Shown one piece after another: positions 36,211 through 44,142 of a stretch of DNA of 64,000 nt. The stretch lies in NCBI GenBank assembly GCA_963751105.1, contig CAVVTG010000002.1, positions 1,798,001-1,862,000 of the forward strand, in the 5' to 3' direction. Made by a program: the position numbers and the translations under genes. This DNA comes from JACVRW01 sp963751105 (GTDB taxonomy: Bacteria; Actinomycetota; Thermoleophilia; Solirubrobacterales; Thermoleophilaceae). The notes under the pieces were generated by a model, which was given only the letters and a program-made list of their open reading frames with translations, made no database searches and was not told where the DNA came from. Within the stretch, counting starts at the first letter, position 1. Each line of letters begins with the position of its first letter.

Positions 36211-37274
36211 TCCTCGCCGACGGGGAAGCCGAGCCCGCCGATCAGCTCGCGAGCGCGAGCAGCGTCCTCATCGCCGGCGAGCCAGAGCGTCATGGCGCCC
36301 GTGCGCATGTCGGCGGCCGGCGCCAGCGCCATGTCGACGATGTTCACGCCCGACCTGCCCAGTTCCAGTGCCACCTGCGCGACGATACCCGGCCGGTTGG
36401 GGACGGTCAGCCGCAGCTCGTGCACTGGGCCGCCCGGCACCTCGGCCTCCAGCAGCAGGCGGCGGTCCTCGCGAGCGCGGTCGTTCCACTCGGGCACGCC
36501 CTCGCCGCTCTCGAGCCGGCCCGCGACCGCTTCGAGCTCCGCGCCGAAGGCCCGGATCTCCTCGACGATCGCCTCGCGGTTGGACAGGTAGATGTCGGCC
36601 CAGATCGCGGTGTTGGCGCCCGCCACCCGGGTGGCGTCGCGAAAGCTCGGCCCCACGTGGCGGAGGGCGTCCCCCTGGTCGCGCAGGCGCGCCCCCGCCT
36701 GGTTGACCAACATGTTGGCCAGCACGTGCGGCAGGTGGCTGAACACGGCGACGAGCCGGTCGTGGGTGTCTGGATCCACCGCCACCGGCCTGGCCCCCAG
36801 GTCGATCACGAAGCGGTGCAGGCGCTCGTAGAGCAGCCCCTGCGAGCTGGCGTGCGGGGTGAGGTACCAGAGAGCGCCCTGGAAGAGATCGGCGCGGGCG
36901 TGCTCGACGCCCGCGGTCTCGGCGCCGGCGATGGGATGGCCGCCCACCAGGCGTGGGTCGTCGACCGCACGCATCAGATCGCCCTTGGTCGAGCCGACGT
37001 CGGAGACCACGGTGTCGGGACCGGCGACCGCGAGCGCGTCGCGCACCTGCCCGGGAAGAGCGCCCACCGGCGCGCAGGCGAAGCACAGGGCGGCGTCCTC
37101 GAGCGCCTCGTCCAGGCTGCCGGCCACGACGTCGATCGCGCCCAGCTCCCGGGCGCGCTCGAGCCTGCCCGGGTCGCGCCCGTAGCCCACCACCTCGACA
37201 CCCTCGACGTGCTCGCGGGCCGCCAGGCCGATCGATCCCCCGATCAGCCCGACGCCGAGAACGGCGACCTTCAA
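36207..37274 (-). CDS. tyrA: Prephenate dehydrogenase with C-terminal ACT domain
   Basis: Converts prephenate to 4-hydroxyphenylpyruvate for tyrosine. The N-terminal Rossmann fold reads VAVLGVGLIGGSIGLAAR, with the catalytic-site segment GGHPIAGAETAGVEHA. The final ~75 residues form an ACT domain (HELRLTVPNRPGIVAQVALE), likely a tyrosine-feedback site. 355 residues. It overlaps aroF upstream and aroA downstream by four bases each, so expression is tightly coupled. Confidence 0.94.
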   Translation of the reverse strand: MKVAVLGVGLIGGSIGLAAREHVEGVEVVGYGRDPGRLERARELGAIDVVAGSLDEALEDAALCFACAPVGALPGQVRDALAVAGPDTVVSDVGSTKGDLMRAVDDPRLVGGHPIAGAETAGVEHARADLFQGALWYLTPHASSQGLLYERLHRFVIDLGARPVAVDPDTHDRLVAVFSHLPHVLANMLVNQAGARLRDQGDALRHVGPSFRDATRVAGANTAIWADIYLSNREAIVEEIRAFGAELEAVAGRLESGEGVPEWNDRAREDRRLLLEAEVPGGPVHELRLTVPNRPGIVAQVALELGRSGVNIVDMALAPAADMRTGAMTLWLAGDEDAARARELIGGLGFPVGEE

Positions 37275-38305
37275 CCCACGGTCTCGCGCTCGACGGTCTT
37301 GCCGGCCAGCTCGGCCACCGCCTCGAGCTTGCGCAGGTAGGCCTCGAACTCGGAGGCCAGCACGGCCTGCGGCCCGTCGCAGACGGCCTCCTCAGGCCGC
37401 GGATGCGTCTCCACCAGCACCCCATCGGCCCCGGCGGCGGCCGCCGCGAGTGAGAGCGGCTCCACCAGCGAGCGCTTGCCCGCCGCGTGGCTGGGGTCGA
37501 TGACGATCGGGAGATGGGTGAGCTCGCGCAGCACCGGCACGGCCATCAGGTCCAGGGTGAAGCGGTAGCTGGGCTCGTAGGTCCGGATCCCGCGCTCGCA
37601 CAGGAGCACATCGGGATTGCCCTCCTTGAGCACGTATTCGGCGGCCATGAGCAGCTCCTCGAGCGTGGCCGACAGCCCGCGCTTGAGCAGCACCGGCCTA
37701 CCCGCGCGGCCCACCTCGGTGAGCAGCGTGTAGTTCTGCATGTTGCGCGCGCCGAGCTGGATCACGTCCGCCACCTCGAGCACCGCGTCGAGATCGCGCA
37801 CGTCCATCAGCTCGGTGACGATGGGCAGGCCCGTCTCCTCCTTGGCCTCGGCCAGCAGCCGCAGGCCCGCTTCGCCCAGCCCCTGGAAGGAGTAGGGGGA
37901 GGTGCGCGGCTTGTATGCGCCGCCGCGCAGCATCTGCGCACCGGCGTCGCGGACCGTGCGCGCGGCCGACAGCAGCACCTCGCGCGACTCGACCGTGCAG
38001 GGCCCGGCGATGGTGGCGAAGTGGTCGCCGCCGATCAGGCGCCCGTCGACCTCCACGACGGTGCGCTCGCCGCGCCGGTACTGGAGCGAGGCCAGCTTGT
38101 AGGGCTTGAGGATCGGCACCAGGTGATCGACACCCGGCGCGCCGTCCAGGCCCAGGTTGGCCACGTGCTCGCGGTCGCCGATGGCGCCGATCACGGTCAC
38201 CAACTCGCCCTGCGACAGATGGGCGTGGGCGCCCACCGACTCCACGCGTTTGACGACGGCGTCTACCTCCGCCTGTGTCGCCCCCTCTTTCATCACGATC
38301 ATCAT
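37271..38305 (-). CDS. aroF: 3-deoxy-7-phosphoheptulonate (DAHP) synthase, type I-beta
   Basis: First committed enzyme of aromatic biosynthesis, joining PEP and erythrose-4-phosphate. The 344-residue protein has an N-terminal ferredoxin-like regulatory domain (MMIVMKEGATQAEVDAVV) followed by the barrel: AGPCTVESREVLLSAA, GAYKPRTSPYSFQG, LLKRGLSATLEE and DPSHAAGKRSLVEPLS. ATG 38305 is preferred to a TTG at 38314. First gene of the aroF-tyrA-aroA-cmk-der operon. Upstream lies a leader ORF with clustered aromatic codons and long inverted repeats, so regulation by aromatic amino acid supply is likely. Confidence 0.95.
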   Translation of the reverse strand: MMIVMKEGATQAEVDAVVKRVESVGAHAHLSQGELVTVIGAIGDREHVANLGLDGAPGVDHLVPILKPYKLASLQYRRGERTVVEVDGRLIGGDHFATIAGPCTVESREVLLSAARTVRDAGAQMLRGGAYKPRTSPYSFQGLGEAGLRLLAEAKEETGLPIVTELMDVRDLDAVLEVADVIQLGARNMQNYTLLTEVGRAGRPVLLKRGLSATLEELLMAAEYVLKEGNPDVLLCERGIRTYEPSYRFTLDLMAVPVLRELTHLPIVIDPSHAAGKRSLVEPLSLAAAAAGADGVLVETHPRPEEAVCDGPQAVLASEFEAYLRKLEAVAELAGKTVERETVG

Positions 38306-38362
38306 GTGTGCCAAAGCCTCTCAGAAAGTCCTACGTTTCCAGGTGAAGTACGGATGCGGAGC

Positions 38363-38432
38363 GGCGTCCGGCGGGCTGCGACGAAGTTCGCGGAGGCGGC
38401 CATCGAAAGGGCGCTGGCCGCTGCCGGACGCC
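38363..38432 (-). promoter_or_regulatory. Attenuator-like inverted repeats upstream of aroF
   Basis: Directly after the leader peptide stop, a perfect 10-bp inverted repeat (38432-38423 with 38372-38363 on the minus strand) encloses 50 bases. Inside, a competing 7-bp stem (GCGGCCA with TGGCCGC, loop of 12) can form instead. An earlier hairpin GCGCCC-TCAA-GGGCGC (38496-38481) lies within the leader ORF. Alternative stems beside a stretch of aromatic codons is the layout of ribosome-mediated attenuation; a final T-run is not obvious, so the switch could act on Rho or on translation. Confidence 0.55.
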
Positions 38433-38530
38433 TAGCTAAATCGCCAATACCGATAAGCGGAGACGCAGGCGCGCCGAGCGGCGCCCTTGAGGGCGCTGGT
38501 GCTGCGGGTCGGCGCGGCCAGGCGAGACAT
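38432..38530 (-). CDS. Putative aromatic leader peptide of the aroF operon
   Basis: A 32-codon ORF starting at ATG 38530 and ending at TAG 38434-38432, about 126 bases before aroF. Its C-terminus reads AYRYWRFS: Tyr at 38455-38453, Tyr 38449-38447, Trp 38446-38444 and Phe 38440-38438, the three amino acids made from DAHP. Aromatic codons are otherwise absent from the peptide. Ribosome stalling here would alter the downstream stems. No clear ribosome-binding site precedes the ATG (CTTCTGTTG), so it may be translated leaderless. It is too short to be found by usual ORF cut-offs. Confidence 0.6.
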   Translation of the reverse strand: MSRLAAPTRSTSALKGAARRACVSAYRYWRFS

Positions 38531-38544
38531 CAACAGAAGTTTTA

Positions 38545-38562
38545 GCAGGCGGCCGCGCCTGC
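38545..38562 (-). terminator. Hairpin after the DUF6159 gene
   Basis: On the minus strand a perfect 7-bp stem (38562-38556 with 38551-38545, loop CGGC) starts two bases after the stop codon of the upstream membrane-protein gene and is followed by TAAAACTT. It probably ends the hisC-side transcript and isolates the aroF leader. Confidence 0.5.
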
Positions 38563-38564
38563 CC

Positions 38565-39407
38565 TCACGCGGGGGCGGGCGCGCCGCGCGTCCGAACGGC
38601 CCCGCGTAGGTCCTCGTCGGAGAAGCCCTGCGGAGCCTGTCCGCTGGTGGCCCAGCGGTAGAGGACGACGGCGAAGACCTGGCGCAGAGCGGAGGCCAGC
38701 ACCGCCCCGATGGCGAAGACCACCACGCCGATGGCGATCAGCACCTCGCCCACCACACCGCCCGCACCCGACCCGGACAGCACCGCGAAGCCGATGCCGG
38801 CCAGGATCAGCGCCGGGAGCATCACCAGCAGGAACACGCCGCCGCCGATCGCCGCCATGCCCACGATCTGACCGCTCCAGTGCTCCTTGAAGATCGAGGC
38901 GGAGCGCTTGAGGGCCGCCAGCGGCCCGGCCTTCTCTAGGGCGATCGCGGGCACGGCCAGCAGGCTGATCACGCTCCACGCGCCGCCTATCAACGCGGAG
39001 GCGACGGCGGCCAGCTCACCGCGGCTCTCGAGAGCTCTGAGCAACACCGAGAGCGTTGCCGTGATGAACGCCCAGCCGCTGATTGCGCCGAGTCGCGACG
39101 AGGCGGCGCGCAGCCCCTGGCCCAGACCCGAGGGCTCGTCCCTGAGCGCGGCGTCGACCGCGGCGGCCAGGCCGACCCCGATGAACGCGGCGATGAAGGC
39201 GCCCAGGTAGACGCCCACCGCCAGCAGGATCACCCCGACCACGGTGTCGCCCTCGTCCAGGAAGTAGGCGCCGGCCACTGCCGGCGGCGCCACCAACAGC
39301 AGAGCCAGCACGCCCCCGAGCACCGGGAAGCCGAACAGCCCGGCGTGGCTGCGCAGCAGCCGCCAGCTCTTGCCGGCCAGCACCCAGCCTCGCCTCCATC
39401 TACCCAT
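38565..39407 (-). CDS. DUF6159-type multi-pass membrane protein
   Basis: A 280-residue integral membrane protein with about six hydrophobic stretches, beginning MGRWRRGWVLAGKSWRLLRS and carrying ALEKAGPLAALKRSASIFKEHW near the middle, features of the DUF6159 family. Function is unknown. It lies 20 bases downstream of hisC on the same strand and is followed at once by a hairpin. It may simply ride on the aroH-hisC transcript. Confidence 0.75.
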   Translation of the reverse strand: MGRWRRGWVLAGKSWRLLRSHAGLFGFPVLGGVLALLLVAPPAVAGAYFLDEGDTVVGVILLAVGVYLGAFIAAFIGVGLAAAVDAALRDEPSGLGQGLRAASSRLGAISGWAFITATLSVLLRALESRGELAAVASALIGGAWSVISLLAVPAIALEKAGPLAALKRSASIFKEHWSGQIVGMAAIGGGVFLLVMLPALILAGIGFAVLSGSGAGGVVGEVLIAIGVVVFAIGAVLASALRQVFAVVLYRWATSGQAPQGFSDEDLRGAVRTRGAPAPA

Positions 39408-39427
39408 GGCGCGGAATTGTGGTCAGA

Positions 39428-40507
39428 TCAGAGCAGCTCGTCCAGAGCTGCCAGGAACCTGTCGTTTTCGCCTCGGGTGCCGTAGGTCACCCGCAGCCGG
39501 CCCTCCTCGCCGAGGGCCTTCCCCGCGCGGACGATCACGCCCCGCTGAGCCAGGCCGTCGATGATCGCGTCCTCGTCGCGGTCCCCGAGCGACACCCAGG
39601 AGAAGTTGGCCTGACTCTCGCTGGTCTCGAGGCCGCGGTCGGCCAGCTCGGATTCCACGTGCACGCGCTCGATCACGGTCTGCTCCACCCGGCGCTCGAG
39701 CTCGTCCACGTGCCGCAGCGCCTCGGTGGCCGCGGCCAGGGCCAGGGCGTTGACCGAGAACGGCTGGCGCACGCGATCGACCGCCAGGCGGAACTGCTCG
39801 CTGCCCAGCGAATAGCCCACCCGCAGGCCGCACAGCCCGTAGACCTTCGAGAAGGTGCGCAGGAGCACCAGGTTGGGATGCCGGTCGAGCAGGGCGAGCG
39901 ACTCGTCGGGGTCCTGCAGGACGGAGAACTCGACGTAGGCCTCGTCGAGGATCACCGCCACGTGCCGCGGCAGCTCGGCCAAGAAGGCGTCGATGGCCGC
40001 CGGGGCCAGGGCGGTGGCCGAGGGATTGTTGGGGTTGCAGACGATGAGCATCCGCGTGGCGGCGGTGACCTCGCTGGCCATCGCCTCGAGGTCGTGCTCG
40101 GCCGCGTGGTTGAGGGGCACGGTCACCGGCCGGGCGCCCGAGGTGGCGGCGATGTGTGGGTAGATCGAGAACGACGGCCAGCCGTACACCACCTCGGCGC
40201 CCGGCTCCAGCATCGCCTCGCCCGCGGCCAGAAGCAGCTCGCATGACCCGTTGCCGATCGCGATGCGGCCCTCGGCCACGCCCGTGCGCTCCGCGATGCG
40301 CCGCCGCAGCACCGACTTCTGCGGGTCGGGGTAGCGGTTGAGGGTGGCCAGCTGCGCCTGCACGGCTTCGAGCACCGCCGGGTGCGGGCTGAAGGGCGTC
40401 TCGTTGGAGGCGAGCTTGACCAGGTCGCCGTCGAAGGCGTAGGTGGAGGCCGCCGGGTAGACGGGAATCGTCTCGAGGCGGCGGTTGAACTCGATGCCGG
40501 TGGTCAC
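39428..40507 (-). CDS. hisC: Histidinol-phosphate/aromatic aminotransferase
   Basis: A 359-residue class I/II PLP aminotransferase of the HisC family: LASNETPFSPHPAV, NRYPDPQKSVLRRRI, GNGSCELLLAAGEA, VCNPNNPSATAL, DEAYVEF and PLP-lysine in LLRTFSKVYGLCGLRVGY. No other his gene is nearby, and it is coupled to chorismate mutase (GTGA overlap). It may therefore transaminate phenylpyruvate or 4-hydroxyphenylpyruvate in Phe/Tyr synthesis, as some HisC paralogues do; context, not motif, suggests this. Confidence 0.92.
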   Translation of the reverse strand: MTTGIEFNRRLETIPVYPAASTYAFDGDLVKLASNETPFSPHPAVLEAVQAQLATLNRYPDPQKSVLRRRIAERTGVAEGRIAIGNGSCELLLAAGEAMLEPGAEVVYGWPSFSIYPHIAATSGARPVTVPLNHAAEHDLEAMASEVTAATRMLIVCNPNNPSATALAPAAIDAFLAELPRHVAVILDEAYVEFSVLQDPDESLALLDRHPNLVLLRTFSKVYGLCGLRVGYSLGSEQFRLAVDRVRQPFSVNALALAAATEALRHVDELERRVEQTVIERVHVESELADRGLETSESQANFSWVSLGDRDEDAIIDGLAQRGVIVRAGKALGEEGRLRVTYGTRGENDRFLAALDELL

Positions 40508-40869
40508 TGGGCACCCTCCAGGTCGCGGCGCAGAGAGCTCGCCTCGCGCAGATAGACGTGGTGAGCCTCGGTTGCGGGGTCTGCATAGCAGTGAAGCAGG
40601 AGCCGGATCACGCGGGGCAGCGAGCCGGGCACCGGGATCTCTCGCGTGCACAGGAGCGGCACGGCGCTCAGGCCGAGCAGCCGTGCGGCCACGGCGGGGA
40701 ACTCGGCGTCGAGGTCGTCGGTGCAGGTGAAGATGCAGCTCACCATCTGCTCGGGAGCCAGCGCGTTGCGCTCCATCACCTCGCGCACCAGCTCCTCGGT
40801 GGCGGCGATGATGGCGTCGGCGTCGTTGTCCTCGACGGTCACCGCCCCTCTGAGTGCCCTCAACCTCAT
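40504..40869 (-). CDS. aroH: Monofunctional chorismate mutase, AroH class
   Basis: A 121-residue trimeric AroH-type enzyme that rearranges chorismate to prephenate. It starts MRLRALRGAVTVEDND with the active-site Arg, has the CTREIPVPGSLPRVIRLL segment containing catalytic Glu and Arg, and ends with HHVYLREA, where the Tyr contacts substrate. Its stop overlaps the hisC start as GTGA, so mutase and aminotransferase are made together. Confidence 0.95.
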   Translation of the reverse strand: MRLRALRGAVTVEDNDADAIIAATEELVREVMERNALAPEQMVSCIFTCTDDLDAEFPAVAARLLGLSAVPLLCTREIPVPGSLPRVIRLLLHCYADPATEAHHVYLREASSLRRDLEGAQ

Positions 40870-40909
40870 GCGGCGGGTGATTCTGGCAGGCCGATGACTC
40901 CCTGCGGGC

Positions 40910-41644
40910 CTAGCGAGCGCGCCTGGGTCGTCGCCCCCGCGCTGCCTGCGGTCGCGCCGCCCGCCGCAGGCGCTCCACCTCGGCCTGGGTGAGCCGGCGA
41001 CTCCGTCCGGGCTCGAGGCCCCGTAGCCCCAGCGGGCCGAAGGCCACGCGCTCGAGCGCCACGACCTGATGGCCCACGGCTTCGATCATGCGCCGCACCT
41101 GGCGCTTGCGGCCCTCGCGGATCCCGATCTCGAGCACGCCGTGGCGGACCAGGCGAGCGCGGGCGGGCGCGGTCGTCCCGTCGTCGAGCTCCACCCCACG
41201 ACGCAGCGACTCGATCGCCGCGGAGCTCACGGCCCCCGGTCGCACACGGGCGCGGTAGAGCTTCTCCACCCCGTAGCGCGGGTGGGTGAGGTGATCGGCC
41301 AGCTCGCCGTCGTTGGTCAGAAGGATCAGACCCGTGGTGTCCGCGTCGAGGCGACCCACCGGGTACAGGCGCCGGCGTGAGCGCACGAGCTCGACCACGG
41401 TCGGGCGCCCATGCGTGTCCCGCGCCGTGGAGACCACCCCCGCGGGCTTGTTGAGGGCGTGCACCTCGCGCGGCTCGCGCCTGACCGGCCTGCCGTCGAG
41501 CGCCACCTCGCTCGACTCGTCCACGTCGCGGGCGGGGTCGGTGACCGTCTCGCCGGCCACGCTGACCCGCCCCTCGGCCACGAGCGTCTCCGACGCGCGC
41601 CGCGAGGCGACACCCGCGTGGGCTAGGAACTTGGCCAGGCGCAC
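40910..41644 (-). CDS. rluB: 23S rRNA pseudouridine synthase, RluB/RsuA family
   Basis: A 244-residue enzyme with an N-terminal S4 RNA-binding domain (MRLAKFLAHAGVASRRASE) and a pseudouridine synthase domain with the catalytic Asp in VGRLDADTTGLILLTNDGEL. It probably modifies helix 93 of 23S rRNA (RluB role). The arginine-rich C-terminus extends the fold. Located between scpAB and the aro genes, a common conserved order in Gram-positive bacteria. Confidence 0.93.
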   Translation of the reverse strand: MRLAKFLAHAGVASRRASETLVAEGRVSVAGETVTDPARDVDESSEVALDGRPVRREPREVHALNKPAGVVSTARDTHGRPTVVELVRSRRRLYPVGRLDADTTGLILLTNDGELADHLTHPRYGVEKLYRARVRPGAVSSAAIESLRRGVELDDGTTAPARARLVRHGVLEIGIREGRKRQVRRMIEAVGHQVVALERVAFGPLGLRGLEPGRSRRLTQAEVERLRRAARPQAARGRRPRRAR

Positions 41645-41662
41645 GCCGTTAGCGTAGGTCGC

Positions 41663-42649
41663 GTGGATCTGTCGCTGCTCGACGAGCGGCTCGCGGCCGA
41701 TGGTCAGCCGGGCTTTCGCTCCCGCCAGGTGTGGGAGTGGGCGGCGCGTGGCGCAGACTCATACGAGGAGATGACGAACCTCCCGGTGGGGCTGCGCGAG
41801 CGGCTCGCTGCCGCAGTGCCGTTCTCGTCGCTCACCGAGGTGCGCGAGGCGCTGGCCTCCGACGGCACCGAGAAGGCGCTGTTCGAGACCGCCGACGGCC
41901 GACCGGTGGAGGCGGTGCTGATGCGCTACCGCGACGGCCGGCGCTCGCTGTGCGTGTCGAGCCAGTCCGGCTGTCCCCTGACCTGCACGTTCTGCGCCAC
42001 CGGGCAGATGCGCTTCGGGCGCAATCTCACCGCGTCCGAGATCCTCGACCAGGCGCTCCATTTCCGCCGCAAGGAGGCGGTCGACCACGCGGTCTTCATG
42101 GGGATGGGCGAGCCGCTGATGAACCTCGACAACGTGCTGGCGGCCTGCGAGCGGTTGCCCGACCTCGGGATCGCCCACTCCCACACCGGGATCTCCACGG
42201 TCGGCTGGATTCCCGGCATCGAGCGGATGAGCGAGGAGGGCCCGCCAGTGCGGCTGGCCCTGTCGCTGCACGCTCCCGAGGACGCGCTGCGCTCGGAGCT
42301 GATGCCGGTGAACGAGCGCTACCCGCTGCGCGAGGTGCTCGACGCCTGCCTGGGCTGGCACGAGCGCCGGCGGCGCCCGGTGTTCGTGGAGTACCTCATG
42401 CTCGACGGCGTCAACGACCGCTACGAGCAGGCGGTGGCGCTGGCGGCGTTGCTGGAGCCACAGCAGGCCTTCAAGGTCAACCTCATCCCCTACAACCCCA
42501 CAGACGCCGCGTATCGCGGCTCGGGCCGCGACGCGATCGCGGCCTTCCGCCAAGCCCTGGCCGAGCGAGGGGTGCGCACCACCGTACGGCTCACGCGCGG
42601 GCGCGATATCGACGCCGCGTGCGGGCAGCTTGCGGCTCGCTCCCGATAG
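41663..42649 (+). CDS. rlmN: 23S rRNA (adenine2503-C2)-methyltransferase, radical SAM
   Basis: A 328-residue radical SAM enzyme methylating A2503 of 23S rRNA and tRNA A37. The cluster motif is CPLTCTFCATG (CxxxCxxC); the SAM-binding FMGMGEPLMNLD and the C-terminal catalytic Cys region (DIDAACGQLA) are present. The GTG start is divergent from rluB by 18 bases. Its 3' end overlaps the convergent EamA transporter gene by 59 bases, unusual but both frames look genuine. Confidence 0.95.
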   Translation: MDLSLLDERLAADGQPGFRSRQVWEWAARGADSYEEMTNLPVGLRERLAAAVPFSSLTEVREALASDGTEKALFETADGRPVEAVLMRYRDGRRSLCVSSQSGCPLTCTFCATGQMRFGRNLTASEILDQALHFRRKEAVDHAVFMGMGEPLMNLDNVLAACERLPDLGIAHSHTGISTVGWIPGIERMSEEGPPVRLALSLHAPEDALRSELMPVNERYPLREVLDACLGWHERRRRPVFVEYLMLDGVNDRYEQAVALAALLEPQQAFKVNLIPYNPTDAAYRGSGRDAIAAFRQALAERGVRTTVRLTRGRDIDAACGQLAARSR

Positions 42650-43526
42650 GCGCGGGCCGCCACGGAAGCCTTCCCTCCGCCGCCAGCCAGGAGCCCGCCA
42701 CGATCAGCAGCAGGCCGGCGGCGGTGGCGACGGTGAAGCGCTCGTCGTAGAGGGTCACGCCGTAGAGCACCGAGAAGCCCGGCGCGATGTAGCCCACCAG
42801 CGACGACCGGGCCGGTCCCTCGCTGGCCACGAGCGAGTAGAAGAGCAGGAAGGTGAAGGCGGTACACACCAGGCCGAGCACCACCAGAGCCCCGGCGGCC
42901 TTCATGTTGGGCACCGGATCGGGGAGGCCGGCCAGCGCGACGGGCAGGGTCACGATGGAGGTGGTGGTCATCGTGCCCGCCAGCACCCCCAGCGGCTGGG
43001 CGTGGCCGAGGTTGCGCTTGAGGTACCAGGCCCCGAGCGCGTAGCCGAGGCTGGCCAGCACCACCATCAGCCCGCCCACCAGCGCGGCCGTGCCACCCCC
43101 GGCGTCGAGGCCCAGCAGCACGGCCACCCCCACGATCCCGATGCCCACCCCGGCGAGGCTGACCGCCCCCGCCCGCTCCTCGCCCTCGAGGACGAAGGCC
43201 AGCAGGAAGGTGAACACCGGGACGGTGGCCACCAGGATGCCGGTGAGCGACGACGAGATCTCGCGCTCCCCGAAGGTGATGAGCAGAAACGGAGCCACCA
43301 CCTGGACCAGCGAGAGCACCACCACCGCCCGCAGGCTCCCGCGCAGAGGGTGCAGGGCGCCGCGTTGAGCGGCCAGCGGCAGCAGCACGAGCGCCGACAG
43401 CGCCACCCGGCCGAACACGATCACGCCGGGGCTCGTGCCCTCGTCGAGACAGACCTTGATGAACAGGTACGAGGAGCCCCAGCAGGCGGACACCACGAGC
43501 AGCGTGATCCAGGCACGGCGGGACAC
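42591..43526 (-). CDS. EamA/DMT-family transporter
   Basis: A 311-residue membrane protein with about ten hydrophobic helices in two EamA repeats (SACWGSSYLFIKVCLDEG at the start; GPARSSLVGYIAPGFSVLYG in the second). Drug/metabolite transporters export amino acids, nucleotides or drugs; substrate unknown. Its C-terminal tail (about 20 residues) overlaps the end of rlmN on the opposite strand. Same strand as scpB, starting 34 bases after it. Confidence 0.88.
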   Translation of the reverse strand: MSRRAWITLLVVSACWGSSYLFIKVCLDEGTSPGVIVFGRVALSALVLLPLAAQRGALHPLRGSLRAVVVLSLVQVVAPFLLITFGEREISSSLTGILVATVPVFTFLLAFVLEGEERAGAVSLAGVGIGIVGVAVLLGLDAGGGTAALVGGLMVVLASLGYALGAWYLKRNLGHAQPLGVLAGTMTTTSIVTLPVALAGLPDPVPNMKAAGALVVLGLVCTAFTFLLFYSLVASEGPARSSLVGYIAPGFSVLYGVTLYDERFTVATAAGLLLIVAGSWLAAEGRLPWRPAPIGSEPQAARTRRRYRARA

Positions 43527-43560
43527 CCGGCCGACCTTCGCAGACCGCCCGAGCGGTGGC

Positions 43561-44142
43561 TCAGCCCGGCGGGCCCTGCGCCCGCTGATCCCCTGCCCGG
43601 GCCAGGCGCTCGCGCAGCTCGCCCTCGTCCTCGGGACTCGGGTCGAAGCGCGCGGGATCGGGCAGGGCGTCCAGGCCGGAGAGCCCGAACAGCTTCTGGA
43701 ACAGCTCGGTGCTGCGGTAGAGGACGGCCCCGAAGCGCGAGCGCCCCGATTCCTCGATCAGGCCGCGCTCGAGCAGGGTCCCGACCGCCGATTCGGAGGC
43801 CACGCCGCGGATTCGGGCGATCTCCGGGCGCGACACCGGCTGCAGGTAGGCGACGATGCCCAGGCACTCCGCCTGGGCCTGGGTGAGCGGCGGCGTGCGG
43901 GGCCGGGCCAGCAGCCGCCGGGCGGCGCGCTCGGCCACGGGGTCGGTGGCCAGAGTGAATCCGCCGGCCACCTCGCGCAGCACCACCCCGCGGTAACCCT
44001 CGGCGTAGTGCTCGCGCAGCCGGGCGAGCGCCTCCACCACCTCGCCCTCGGACACCTCGCAGGCGTCGGCCAGGCGCTCCACGGCCACCGGCTCCGGAGA
44101 CAGGAAAAGCAGCGCCTCGACTGTTCGCGCGAGGTCGTTCAC
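43561..44142 (-). CDS. scpB: Segregation and condensation protein B
   Basis: A 193-residue kleisin-associated subunit of the SMC-ScpAB condensin. It has two winged-helix domains; LFLSPEPVAVERLAD marks the first and TQAQAECLGIVAYLQPVSRP with EIARIRGVASESAVGTLLERGL the second. The GTG at 44142 overlaps the scpA stop (GTGA), as is usual for this pair. The C-terminus is an acidic, probably disordered tail. Confidence 0.94.
   Translation of the reverse strand: MNDLARTVEALLFLSPEPVAVERLADACEVSEGEVVEALARLREHYAEGYRGVVLREVAGGFTLATDPVAERAARRLLARPRTPPLTQAQAECLGIVAYLQPVSRPEIARIRGVASESAVGTLLERGLIEESGRSRFGAVLYRSTELFQKLFGLSGLDALPDPARFDPSPEDEGELRERLARAGDQRAQGPPG

Noticed and set aside
37915..38109. Short plus-strand Arg-rich frames within aroF
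   Set aside because: Shadow frames in GC-rich coding sequence; no ribosome-binding site or conserved content.
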